The notes beneath the pieces were generated by a model. It was not told the origin of the DNA, ran no database searches, and saw only the letters and a program-made list of their open reading frames with translations. DNA of 42,298 nucleotides from Thermoplasmata archaeon UBA184 (GTDB lineage Archaea > Thermoplasmatota > Thermoplasmata > Lutacidiplasmatales > UBA184). Positions 1-7,793 of the stretch are shown here, in pieces. The translations under genes were made by a program, and so were the position numbers. How positions within the stretch are numbered: the stretch's first letter is position 1; every line of letters starts with the position of its first letter. The stretch lies in NCBI GenBank assembly GCA_002495185.1, contig DAEB01000017.1, positions 1-42,298 on the forward strand, read 5' to 3'.

Positions 1-125
1 TCCTGCGGATCGACGACGTGATCGCCTCCAAGTCGAACCCTCCCCCCTCGGGCGGCCCCGGTGGACCCGGCGGCGGCATGGGCGGGATGGGCGGCATGGG
101 CGGCGGCGAATTCGGCGAAGACTGA
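1..125 (+). CDS. Thermosome (group II chaperonin) subunit, C-terminal end only
   Basis: The window opens inside this gene; codons run from base 3 to a TGA at 123-125. The last 40 residues begin LRIDDVIASK, the conserved final beta-strand segment of archaeal thermosome subunits, and end in a flexible GGM-type tail with repeated GGMGG units and an acidic EFGED end. Group II chaperonins are double-ring ATP-driven protein-folding machines; the Gly-Met tails project into the folding cavity. Nothing of the ATPase or apical domains is visible, so the subunit type cannot be told. No same-strand gene follows closely, so it probably ends its transcription unit. Confidence 0.88.
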   Translation, partial: LRIDDVIASKSNPPPSGGPGGPGGGMGGMGGMGGGEFGED

Positions 126-146
126 ATTCCGCGAAAGCCCGGTCAA

Positions 147-156
147 CCTTTTCCTT
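147..156 (+). terminator. Possible T-rich archaeal terminator after the chaperonin gene
   Basis: A pyrimidine stretch CCTTTTCCTT lies about 20 nt after the chaperonin stop in otherwise GC-rich DNA. Archaeal RNA polymerase terminates at T-rich tracts without needing a hairpin. The tract is short and contains C residues, so this is only a plausible site. Confidence 0.3.
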
Positions 157-230
157 CGGTCCTCGGGGCCCCCCGGGGACCGGAACGGATTCTCGAAAGG
201 AGTTTGGAGAGGGCTCGCTCTCCGTTCGGC

Positions 231-785
231 TCAGCCCTTCCGTCCGCTCAGGAATTCCCCCACCTTGCGAACCGCTCGCGCGCGGTGGGAGAGCTCATTC
301 TTCCCCTCGGGAGGGGTCTCTCAGAACGTTCGGAGCGACCCCGTGGGAACAAAGATCGGGTCGTAACCGAACCCTTCGTGACCGCGGGGTTGAGGAGCAA
401 TCTCCCCGTCCACCTCGCCGGCGAACATCCACCGTCGATTCCCCTTTCGGAGGCCGGCGACCGTGCGGAAGTAAGCTCGACGGTTCCTCCGCTCGAGAAG
501 CTCGAGGATCGGGTCGAACCCCCAGAGCTTGAGGATGTGGGCCGAGTAGACCCCGGGGAATCCGTTCAAGGAGGGGATGAAGAGACCCGAATCCTCCACA
601 AGGACGTATCCGGAGAGATCGCTCGTCGCATCGAGCTTGGCGGCCACGACCTCGGCGAGGTCCTCCGCTTGGGGCTCCGGAAGGATGCGTCGAACCCATC
701 GGGTGCGGACCCCGCAGGGGGCGAGGATGTCCCGGACCTCCCGGAACTTCCCCGGGTTCGTGCTGACGAAGCGGATCTCCACCAC
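231..785 (-). pseudogene. XTP/dITP pyrophosphatase (RdgB/HAM1 family), interrupted by an in-frame TGA
   Basis: The family hydrolyses non-canonical purine triphosphates (XTP, dITP) to monophosphates, keeping them out of DNA and RNA. The start is GTG at 785. Visible motifs are STNPGKFREV (residues 8-17), the VLVEDSGLFI and NGFPGVYSA segments, and GFGYDPIFVP near residue 140. At codon 155 (bases 321-323) a TGA follows RTF, just where the family normally continues RTFAEM. Reading on in the same frame gives 29 more codons, including KNELSHRARAVRK and GEFLSG, an ordinary family C-terminus, ending at a TGA at 231-233. The uninterrupted length, 184 residues, is typical. It starts 6 nt after the nitroreductase stop, probably in one operon. 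The stop is a recent nonsense mutation or a sequence error; recoding is unlikely because TGA ends many genes here. Confidence 0.82.
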
Positions 786-791
786 GAGCCC

Positions 792-1328
792 CTACCAGGG
801 GTACTCGTTGTAGGCGATGATCTCGTCGGGGCTCTTCCTTCCGTCGCCGTCGGGTCGGGTCCCCCCGTTCCCCTCGACCGGGTATCCTATCGGGATGATC
901 GCGATCGGGTGGATTCCCTCCGGGACGTGGAGGACGTGGCGGACCTTTTCGTCATTGAAGTCGATGATCCAGCAGGTCCCGAGGCCTTCCGAAGTGGCGG
1001 TAAGCTGCAGGTGGTCGACCGCGACGGCGACGTCGAGCGGATACGCCGAAATGTAGCCCCCGACGGTCACGGGGATGTCCTCCTCGACCGCGAAGGCGAC
1101 GATCACCGCGGGCGCCTCGGCGATCAGCTTTCCGCGATTCGAAGCCTGGGCGAGGAGCCGCTTGCGCTCGTCGTCCTGGACGACCACGAAGCGCCAGGGC
1201 TGGAGATTCTGCTGGCTGGGGGCGAGGCGGGCCGCGGCGAGGACCGCCTTCAGCTTCTCGGGAGGGACCGGCCGCGGATTGAACTGCGTGCAGGGTCGGA
1301 AGGAGCGAATTGCGTCGAGGACGTCCAT
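792..1328 (-). CDS. Nitroreductase-family FMN-dependent oxidoreductase
   Basis: A 178-residue protein of the nitroreductase fold, which binds FMN at a dimer interface and uses NAD(P)H to reduce nitro-aromatics, quinones or flavins. It opens with MDVLDAIRSFR, the helix carrying the FMN-phosphate-binding arginines, followed by LAPSQQNLQPWRFVVV (residues about 36-51), the family signature for FMN contact, and LGTCWIIDF and IPIGYP in the second half. Short single-domain length is common in archaeal members. The ATG at 1328 is the only good start. The pyrophosphatase gene follows after 6 nt on the same strand. The natural substrate cannot be deduced. Confidence 0.88.
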   Translation of the reverse strand: MDVLDAIRSFRPCTQFNPRPVPPEKLKAVLAAARLAPSQQNLQPWRFVVVQDDERKRLLAQASNRGKLIAEAPAVIVAFAVEEDIPVTVGGYISAYPLDVAVAVDHLQLTATSEGLGTCWIIDFNDEKVRHVLHVPEGIHPIAIIPIGYPVEGNGGTRPDGDGRKSPDEIIAYNEYPW

Positions 1329-1476
1329 GGCGTTCGACCAAGAAGGATTCAGGCGCGGAACGTCACAGGAGGTCTACGCCTCCGTCGGAAAGCAAGGCAT
1401 TCGTCTCGACGAGGTGAGTCCCTCTTAAAAGGATTTTCGACGGGCCGAGACCGCCGAATCCAGCCCAACGACAGCG

Positions 1477-2481
1477 CTACGTCGCCTCCGAGCGACCCGG
1501 AGACCCGGAGGGCGCACCGGCCACCGGGGCGAATCTCCGCTCTCGGTTCGACCAGAGAACGGTTCGAACGAACCCCTGCTTCTCGTTGATCTTCCAGATC
1601 GGTTGGTTCAGCGAGTCGTTGAAGGTACGCAGGTACCGGAACCCCGCTCGCTTCGCGTAGGCGATCCCTCGGGCCTTGAGTTCGGAAGCGATTCCCTGTC
1701 CCCGGAACGCTTTCCGAGTGCCCGTGAAGCCGATGAACAGCGAGTCGCTCTGAGCGAGGTCCTTCTGGAGGTTGCTCACGCCCACGTACTCCGACCCGAC
1801 CCGGGCGAGGAAATATGCTTCGGGAATCGTCGTCGGCCCGTCGAGCATCTCTGCGAACTGCGCTGGGGTAATGGAGCCGAACTCCCCCATGCGGGGGACA
1901 TCGCGGGACGCTTCGTTCACGAGGTCGAGCAGGCGTCGGCGCACCTCCGGGGAGTCCGCGCCCTCCTGGGCCAGCGTGGTCAGGCGGACCCCCGGGATCT
2001 CGCGCGGGCCGCCGGGTTCCGGACCCCCAGAGAGGTCTAGGACGCTCATCCAAGATGTGCGGAGCTCGACGAATCCGTTGCGCTCCGCGAAGTGCACGCC
2101 CCGCGCATTGTCCTTGCGAACATTCGCCCAGAAAGTCGTGGCATGATGGAGGGTGGCCTCCGATTCAAGGAGACCCGCGAGCGCTCGACCGATCCCTCGG
2201 CCCTGGTGGTCGGGGTCCACGAACACCCCCACGTAGAACTTGTGCGGGTCGAAGTTGAACGGGTCGTTGTTCAGCGCGGCGAATCCGATGGTTTCCGCGG
2301 ACCGGCGGCTCTCCACCACCCATCGCTCCACGACCATGTGTCCCTGGGTCATGATGCGGTCCCAGTGTCGCTCTTCCTCCGGGTCCTGGAGGAGCTCGGG
2401 GGAGGCGAGATTCTCGAGGCGGCAGGTTGCCTCGTAATCGTCGTCCCGAAACGGTCGGACGAAGTACTCCTCTCGGTCCAC
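1477..2481 (-). CDS. Tandem GNAT-family N-acetyltransferase
   Basis: About 334 residues with two GNAT acetyl-CoA-binding domains. The first has VFVDPDHQGRGIGRALAGLL (acetyl-CoA pyrophosphate loop), then NGFVELRTSWM; the second has FRGQGIASELKARGIAYAK and FNDSLNQPIWKINEKQGF near the C-terminus. Such tandem proteins acetylate small amines, antibiotics or peptides; the acceptor is unknown. The open frame extends to 2586, but the added N-terminus is arginine-rich and unlike a GNAT. GTG at 2481 (reading VDREEYFVRPF) fits better and lies about 30 nt from a TATA-like GGAATAAG on this strand (2512-2520), consistent with a leaderless or short-leader mRNA. It is divergent from the MFS gene. Confidence 0.8.
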   Translation of the reverse strand: MDREEYFVRPFRDDDYEATCRLENLASPELLQDPEEERHWDRIMTQGHMVVERWVVESRRSAETIGFAALNNDPFNFDPHKFYVGVFVDPDHQGRGIGRALAGLLESEATLHHATTFWANVRKDNARGVHFAERNGFVELRTSWMSVLDLSGGPEPGGPREIPGVRLTTLAQEGADSPEVRRRLLDLVNEASRDVPRMGEFGSITPAQFAEMLDGPTTIPEAYFLARVGSEYVGVSNLQKDLAQSDSLFIGFTGTRKAFRGQGIASELKARGIAYAKRAGFRYLRTFNDSLNQPIWKINEKQGFVRTVLWSNRERRFAPVAGAPSGSPGRSEAT

Positions 2482-2625
2482 GGCCAATCCCGTGTCCCAT
2501 GCGCTTCGGGGGCTTATTCCCTCGGATGTTCCGTTCGAGACCCGCCGGTGCCTTCTTCGGCGACCCACGGTCGGGAGCCGACGCACGGCGGCGGGCGGAG
2601 GTCAAACGCCTTAGCGCGAAGCGCG

Positions 2626-3861
2626 GTGAGAATCTTCGTGGATTCCCGCCCGCCGCGCTCCACCTCGGTCGTGGGTCTCGTCTATGCTTCCACGACGGTC
2701 GTCTGGACTTCGTACTCGCTTCTCGCCGTCGTGCTACCGTTCCGGTTCGAGGCGCTCGGCTTTTCGGTCGTCCAGTACGGGGTCGCGGTCGGAACGTTTG
2801 CCCTCGGAATGCTCGCGACCGAGAGCCTCTGGGGACTGCTCGCGTTCCGGATCGGCCGGTCGCGATTGATCCTGGCGCTCGGGGCCGCCACGGCGCTCCT
2901 GTATCTCGCGGTGGGAGTTCTGACCGACTACTCCGGGCTCCTCCTCGCGCTCGGTCTTCTCGGAGCGCTCATCGTGTTCCCGGTGCCGCTCTTTCGATGG
3001 ATGGCGATGATGGCGCGCGGACCCGGCACGGAAGGTTCCGGGACGGGTCGCTACACGCTCTTCTTCATGAGCGGAATGGTCGTTGGATCGGCGCTCGGAC
3101 CGCTCGTGTACGTCACCGAGGGGTTCGGCGCCCTGATGGAATGTGTGCTCGCGATGTACGTCGCGGGTGTGGCGCTCATGACCCTCCTTCCGTGGAACAC
3201 GACCCATCTCCCGCCGGTGGAGCGGGGGTCGCTCTCTCTCGTGCGTCGCGTCCTGACCGCGCCGTTCCTGTTCGTTTCGGGGCTCGTGGTGCTCGATTAT
3301 CTCGCGTACACGCTGGTCGTGAACTTCCTGCAGATCTACTCGGTCGCAAACTTCCACGGTACGCCGACGGACGCGGGGTACGTCATCGGCGCGTCGCGCG
3401 CCACGCTCCTTGTGGCGGGTTGGTGGCTCGGGAGCGTCGTCGACCGGTTCGGCGCGCTCCGCAGCGTTCCGCTCGGCTTCCTCGTCCTCGCGTCGGGAGC
3501 GTTCGGGACGCTAGTGTCGACCTCGTACGGCGAGATGGTCCTGGCGACCCTCGTCTTCTCGGTCGGAGCGGGCTGGTTGGCGGCGAGCCTCCTTCCCCTC
3601 GCGTTGGGACCGATAGCCGCGCCCCTTCAGGGAACCGCGATCGGAGTGTTCGGGTCGTTCGAGGACCTGGGACTGCTGATCGGTCCCGTCCTGCTGAGCG
3701 CGGTGTATGCGACCGACGGCGCGCCGTCGATGTTCGAGATGGTCGGAGGGATTGCGACGGCCGCGGGGTTGATCTCTCTCCTCTACCCGCTCGTGGTCCG
3801 GCACTCTGCGCGCGCGGCCCCCGAGGCGGCAACGGTCACGTTCTCGTCGACGTCGAAGTGA
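2626..3861 (+). CDS. Major facilitator superfamily (MFS) transporter
   Basis: About 411 residues, mostly hydrophobic, with roughly 12 membrane segments, for example STSVVGLVYASTTVVWTSYS, LLALGLLGALIVFPVPLF, and in the second half GEMVLATLVFSVGAGWLAAS. Loop residues between helices 2 and 3 (AFRIGRSRLIL) fit the MFS pattern, and WLGSVVDRFGALRSVPLGF is the equivalent loop in the second half. The frame is open far upstream, but that part is the antisense of the GNAT gene; GTG at 2626 is the first start that leaves a plausible N-terminus. The last 26 bases overlap the convergent DUF2079 gene. Substrate unknown; a drug or metabolite exporter is one possibility. Confidence 0.8.
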   Translation: MRIFVDSRPPRSTSVVGLVYASTTVVWTSYSLLAVVLPFRFEALGFSVVQYGVAVGTFALGMLATESLWGLLAFRIGRSRLILALGAATALLYLAVGVLTDYSGLLLALGLLGALIVFPVPLFRWMAMMARGPGTEGSGTGRYTLFFMSGMVVGSALGPLVYVTEGFGALMECVLAMYVAGVALMTLLPWNTTHLPPVERGSLSLVRRVLTAPFLFVSGLVVLDYLAYTLVVNFLQIYSVANFHGTPTDAGYVIGASRATLLVAGWWLGSVVDRFGALRSVPLGFLVLASGAFGTLVSTSYGEMVLATLVFSVGAGWLAASLLPLALGPIAAPLQGTAIGVFGSFEDLGLLIGPVLLSAVYATDGAPSMFEMVGGIATAAGLISLLYPLVVRHSARAAPEAATVTFSSTSK

Positions 3862-5665
3862 GCGCCAGCCCTCGCGATCCGCCGACCGGGGTCGAGGCCA
3901 CCCGGGGGGAGTTCCCGAAGATCGCCGGCCCTCCGGTCGGGAGGTACGAGCTGGTCGAGGGCGGCGGGGCGCCGAACTCGGTCACCGTTCCCGAGTAGGA
4001 TGCCTCGTAGAGGACAACCTCGCCCGCGCTGGTCGCCCAGACGACCGCGCGGACCCCGAACAGCGTGCGGTTGGAGATCGCTCCCGCAACCCAGGGAGGG
4101 AGCGCCGAGACCTTCTCCTGCGAGACGAGCACGAACGCCGGCAGCCGTGTCACGTTGAACGGAAGGTAGAGACCGGGGTCCTGAGCCCACAGGAAGGAGT
4201 ACGCGTTCGGGTCGTTGGCCAGGAGCGGGAACAGGTCGTCCGAGACCAGAACGGTGGCTCCCGAGGGGATCATCTCCACGAGTTGCTGGACCTCGGCATC
4301 CGTCGCCGGCGGAGCGTAGGAAATATGGTACGCCGACCCCAGGCCGGCGGCATTGTCGAGATACGGATTGAGAGGAGTCAGGGCCAGGTTGAGCGCGAGG
4401 AGCGAGGCGAATCCTCCCGCCAGGATGACCTTGCGGTGGGTCCGCCACAACGGGACGACGCGCGGAAATCGAAGGACCGGCGCCATCGTCGCGACCTTGC
4501 CGGCGACCCCGCGGGCGAATCGCTTCGCTGTCGGTAGACCGTAGGGAAGGGCGACGACGAGCGAGCACGCGACGATGAACCCGTACTGGAAGCCGAGCGT
4601 GGCGTAGTTCGTGTCGGCACTGAGCAGCGTGAAGGTGAACCACGGGGCGCTCAGAACGAGGGCCCGGGGAGCGAACAGCGGCGCGAAACCGAGTAGTCCG
4701 AGAACCAAGAGCCAGTACGTCAGCTTCTGGGGCAACCCGAGTCCCACGTAGCTGAGGCTCAGTTGGAGAGCGGCCGGGCTCGCCCCGATCACGTAGCCGG
4801 CCGCGGCGACCGGCAGTGGGTAGGTTCCCAGGACCCCCGTCAAGACATCGGTCCTCAGGTAGAGCAGGAGCGCATACGCGAGGACCGACACGACCATCAG
4901 TGCCCCCGATGCACGGACCCTCCTTTCTCGAAGCCAAAGTCCGAGGCGAGTCGAGAGCGGCGACCGGTTCGCGAGTCCGACGACGGCCGCGGGGACGGCC
5001 TGCGAGGGGGCGCGGACGGTCAGGAGTCCAAAGACCCCCACGAAGAACGTCAGCACGGGGGCGACCTCCATCGTGGCAAATGCGACCGCCGCGACCACGA
5101 ACGCCCACCGGTACCGTTCCTCCTCCCAGAACAGCGCGAGAGTGAACAGTTCCACCGGGAGGAACGCTTCCGGATGGAAGTCGTAGAGCGTCGAGGAGAG
5201 GGTCGGGGTCCATGCGAGGTACAGCACCCCCACCGCGAGGGCCGCCCCGCTCGAGGAGGTCAGCCGCCTGCTGAGGAGATACGCCGGAATTGCCGCGACC
5301 GCGACGGCGGAGGATTGGACCGCGAACAAGGTCGTCTGGTACGGCAGGAGCGCGTACAGCGGCACGATCAGGTAGAACAGGAAGACCGAATGCACCTGAA
5401 GCAGGGACCCGAACCCCCCCGTCTCGACGTCGGCTGTCTCGTAGAAGGCACGACCGCGCGAGGTCGTCCAGATCGCTTGCTGATAGACGCCCATGTCCCA
5501 CGTCGACGTCTGGAACTCGACCGCCCGCAGCCAGGAGAGGAGGAACGAACCCACCGCAAACGCCACGATGGCGACGAGAAGCCACCGGAAGGACGTGGGC
5601 CAGCGCCGCGCGAGCGTCCCGTTCGAACCGTCCGATGCCTCGTCGGCGCTCGTCCGCGCGATCAT
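3836..5665 (-). CDS. DUF2079 polytopic membrane protein (probable GT-C-like enzyme)
   Basis: A 609-residue multi-pass membrane protein. After a first membrane helix (FRWLLVAIVAFAVGSFLLSW) comes the DUF2079 hallmark WDMGVYQQAIWTTSRGRAFY and HSVFLFYLIVPLYALLPYQT, then YDFHPEAFLPVELFTLALFW. This layout (acidic first outer loop, many helices, soluble C-terminal part) resembles GT-C glycosyltransferases that use lipid-phosphate sugars, although no member is known to me as characterised. The ATG at 5665 shares an ATGA overlap with the stop of the upstream methyltransferase, so it is the last gene of a four-gene operon. A longer frame reaches 6016 but is antisense-like in composition. Role in transferring a sugar or other group outside the membrane is inferred from family and context. 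Confidence 0.82.
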   Translation of the reverse strand: MIARTSADEASDGSNGTLARRWPTSFRWLLVAIVAFAVGSFLLSWLRAVEFQTSTWDMGVYQQAIWTTSRGRAFYETADVETGGFGSLLQVHSVFLFYLIVPLYALLPYQTTLFAVQSSAVAVAAIPAYLLSRRLTSSSGAALAVGVLYLAWTPTLSSTLYDFHPEAFLPVELFTLALFWEEERYRWAFVVAAVAFATMEVAPVLTFFVGVFGLLTVRAPSQAVPAAVVGLANRSPLSTRLGLWLRERRVRASGALMVVSVLAYALLLYLRTDVLTGVLGTYPLPVAAAGYVIGASPAALQLSLSYVGLGLPQKLTYWLLVLGLLGFAPLFAPRALVLSAPWFTFTLLSADTNYATLGFQYGFIVACSLVVALPYGLPTAKRFARGVAGKVATMAPVLRFPRVVPLWRTHRKVILAGGFASLLALNLALTPLNPYLDNAAGLGSAYHISYAPPATDAEVQQLVEMIPSGATVLVSDDLFPLLANDPNAYSFLWAQDPGLYLPFNVTRLPAFVLVSQEKVSALPPWVAGAISNRTLFGVRAVVWATSAGEVVLYEASYSGTVTEFGAPPPSTSSYLPTGGPAIFGNSPRVASTPVGGSRGLALTSTSTRT

Positions 5666-6846
5666 GTGTCCGGCGGGGCCACCGCCCGACGGCGAAGGGT
5701 CATCAGGAAATGGTCCCCGAGGACGCGGAAGGGCCATCGACGGCCGAGGACGGTGTCCCATCGGGCCAGACGCGGGAATCCCTGATCGAACCGGTCGGTG
5801 TACCCGACGAGGTCGGAAGGGGGCAGCACCACCGGCACCCCCTGAACCCTCTCGACCCGGAACCAGGTCCGGAACCTTTCCTCGAACTCCGGTGCCGACA
5901 GGGCGTAGATGTCGACGCAGAAGCGAGAGGTGCCCACCGGAATCTGATGCCGCGCTCGCCCCGCGGCGCGGGAGAGCCGACCGGTGAGGCCGTAGCCGAG
6001 CAGCTCGAACGCGCAAAACCGGTTGTACACGCCGGCGACGAACGGGGCATCGTCCCGGAGGACGCGCGCGAGGGCGCGTGCGATGGGCGGGAGGTCCGGC
6101 TCGCAGTTGAGAGCGCCGTACGTCGAATAGCCCCCGTCAAACGAGCCGAGAGTTCGGGAAAGGGCAAGGGACCCGATCGCGGACGCCGGGGCGTGGATCG
6201 TCTCGAGACGCTCCGAGACGCCCGCTCGTCGGGCCTTCTCCCGGACGACCTCGAGCATCCGGGCGGAGATGTCGATACAGACGAGCTCGTGTCCGTCTTC
6301 GAGCAGAGGGAGGGTTTCCATCCCGGACCCGCACCCGACCTCGAGGATCCGTCGCGCGTTTCGGAACGACCGTCGGAGCTCCGCGAGGGAGCGGTCGCGC
6401 AGGAGCCGATTGATCCGGTTGCCGGTGATGTGACGGTCGTAGTCGTAGGCGACGTTATCGAATTCCGACTCGAGCCAGCTGCGATACCGGTCCCGTCCGG
6501 GGGGCGCCGGGCTCGGGCTTTGGACGTCCACCCGAAGGACCCGGGCGGGCCGGGCGTACCAGCGCTCAAAATCGTGGTCTCCGTAACGCGCACGGAACAG
6601 CTCCAGGATCCGGCGCCGTTCCGATTCGTCGGTGATCAGCTCGACCGGTCCCGCGACCATTTCATCGGCGAGTCGAATGCGTGCGACCCCCTCGCGGAGC
6701 GCCTGCACCGGCCATCGAGCGGAACGGTCCCGCCCGACGAGGTACACCGATGATCCTTCGGTCGCAAAGCCGAGCGGGACCGATCCTGTAGGGAGGTCGA
6801 GGGTGAGATGGCGGGAGTCCGGCCCGCTTGAGGACTCGCCGTTCAC
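5662..6846 (-). CDS. Fusion of an FMN/F420 split-barrel-like domain and a SAM-dependent methyltransferase
   Basis: A 394-residue protein with two parts. Residues about 12-108 (LTLDLPTGSVPLGF, SSVYLVGRDRSARWPVQAL, GPVELITDESERRRILELF) resemble the split-barrel domain of deazaflavin-dependent nitroreductase and pyridoxamine-oxidase-like proteins. Residues about 120-390 are a class I methyltransferase: motif I ILEVGCGSGMETLPL (167-181), acidic ELVCIDISARML, and a glycine-poor late half. Start GTG at 6846 forms a GTGA overlap with the upstream gene's stop; its own TGA overlaps the DUF2079 ATG. The operon context suggests methylation of a glycan or lipid intermediate. Whether the N-terminal domain binds cofactor is not known. 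Confidence 0.75.
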   Translation of the reverse strand: MNGESSSGPDSRHLTLDLPTGSVPLGFATEGSSVYLVGRDRSARWPVQALREGVARIRLADEMVAGPVELITDESERRRILELFRARYGDHDFERWYARPARVLRVDVQSPSPAPPGRDRYRSWLESEFDNVAYDYDRHITGNRINRLLRDRSLAELRRSFRNARRILEVGCGSGMETLPLLEDGHELVCIDISARMLEVVREKARRAGVSERLETIHAPASAIGSLALSRTLGSFDGGYSTYGALNCEPDLPPIARALARVLRDDAPFVAGVYNRFCAFELLGYGLTGRLSRAAGRARHQIPVGTSRFCVDIYALSAPEFEERFRTWFRVERVQGVPVVLPPSDLVGYTDRFDQGFPRLARWDTVLGRRWPFRVLGDHFLMTLRRRAVAPPDT

Positions 6847-7793
6847 GGAAGTGCCTCCCAACGGGTCGCGCCGTCGGGTACGTAGCGGAGGTCCAGCACT
6901 CCGTCGCGCCGATGGCCCACGAACGAGCATCGCTCGCACGCGAGAGCTCCCTCGCTTCCCCACCCCGGCTGCGGGGTCCTGCACCGAGGGCACGCCAGGA
7001 TCCGACCCCGGTGCGGGAGGGGCTCGTCTGGCCCCTCCGGTCGAGCGACGAGGGCGAAACGCATCGGGAACGCCGGCACCCGTCCGCACGCCACGCCGAC
7101 CCGGACGAACCAGGGCGCGGGAACGTACTTCGCAAGGTAGTACTCCTCCAGTCCGGAGACGATCTCGGGACCGGGCCGCAGGCCCGACGCCCGGAGAGCG
7201 CTCCGAAAGTCCTCTCGGCCCGCGATGTAGACCGGATAGGGGTCCGGTGCGAGGACCGTCGGACCTTGCGCGAACGTGATCGAGCGGAACCTGGTTCGCG
7301 AGGACGGGTGGAGGGCGCGTTGCACGTCGTTGATGATCGTTCCGACCGATGGCTTCGGGTTGTAGGAGACCAGCAATCGACCCCCCGGCCGGAGCACTCG
7401 GGCGATTTCGGTGAGCGCCGCTACCGGATCCGAGAGATGGTGATAGACGCGGACCATCGTCGCGGTTGTGAACGCTCCGGCAACGAACGGGAGGTGGTAG
7501 ACATTGGAGGCGACGCGCAGAGCGTCCCGTTCGTCCCCGTCCCGGGGGATTCGGGCGAGCGATAGAGCGTCGTAGTCCGTTGCGACAACCTCCTCGCTGA
7601 GTCCGAGCAGAGCCGGCAGGAGCCGCCCGAATCCCGTGCCGACCTCGAGAATCCGTCGCCGGTCCAGCGGTCGGAGCGCGACCTTCAGTATCGAGCGCTC
7701 GACCTCGGTGACCTTCTCCCGACCCTTCCAGAACGACGGGAAATCGAATCCGGTATAATCGCTGACCGACTCGGCGAGAGGAAACGCGCTCAT
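6843..7793 (-). CDS. SAM-dependent methyltransferase with C-terminal zinc ribbon
   Basis: A 316-residue class I methyltransferase. Motif I is ILEVGTGFGRLLPALL (48-63), the acidic loop EVVATDYDALSLAR follows, then YHLPFVAGAFTTATMVRVYH and the typical VLRPGGRLLVSYNP strand. The C-terminus carries four cysteines, CPRC (268-271) and CERC (286-289), followed by RRDGVLDLRYV. This looks like a Trm112-like zinc ribbon, usually N-terminal in such proteins, here moved to the end. ATG at 7793 overlaps the upstream stop as ATGA, and the stop overlaps the next gene as GTGA, so translation is probably coupled along the operon. Substrate unknown; a sugar or lipid hydroxyl is plausible. Confidence 0.82.
   Translation of the reverse strand: MSAFPLAESVSDYTGFDFPSFWKGREKVTEVERSILKVALRPLDRRRILEVGTGFGRLLPALLGLSEEVVATDYDALSLARIPRDGDERDALRVASNVYHLPFVAGAFTTATMVRVYHHLSDPVAALTEIARVLRPGGRLLVSYNPKPSVGTIINDVQRALHPSSRTRFRSITFAQGPTVLAPDPYPVYIAGREDFRSALRASGLRPGPEIVSGLEEYYLAKYVPAPWFVRVGVACGRVPAFPMRFALVARPEGPDEPLPHRGRILACPRCRTPQPGWGSEGALACERCSFVGHRRDGVLDLRYVPDGATRWEALP

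Noticed and set aside
85..115. GGCATGGGC repeats as a DNA repeat element
   Set aside because: They encode the GGM tail typical of chaperonins, so the repeat is explained by the protein.
321..323. Selenocysteine or reassigned TGA in the pyrophosphatase gene
   Set aside because: Relatives do not have cysteine at that site, no SECIS-like hairpin was evident, and TGA terminates many other genes here, including those in ATGA overlaps.
204..1589. Long plus-strand open frame opposite the pyrophosphatase and nitroreductase genes
   Set aside because: It is Arg/Glu/Asp/Gly-rich with no fold signature and lies antisense to two genes with clear family motifs; long antisense frames are normal in GC-rich DNA.
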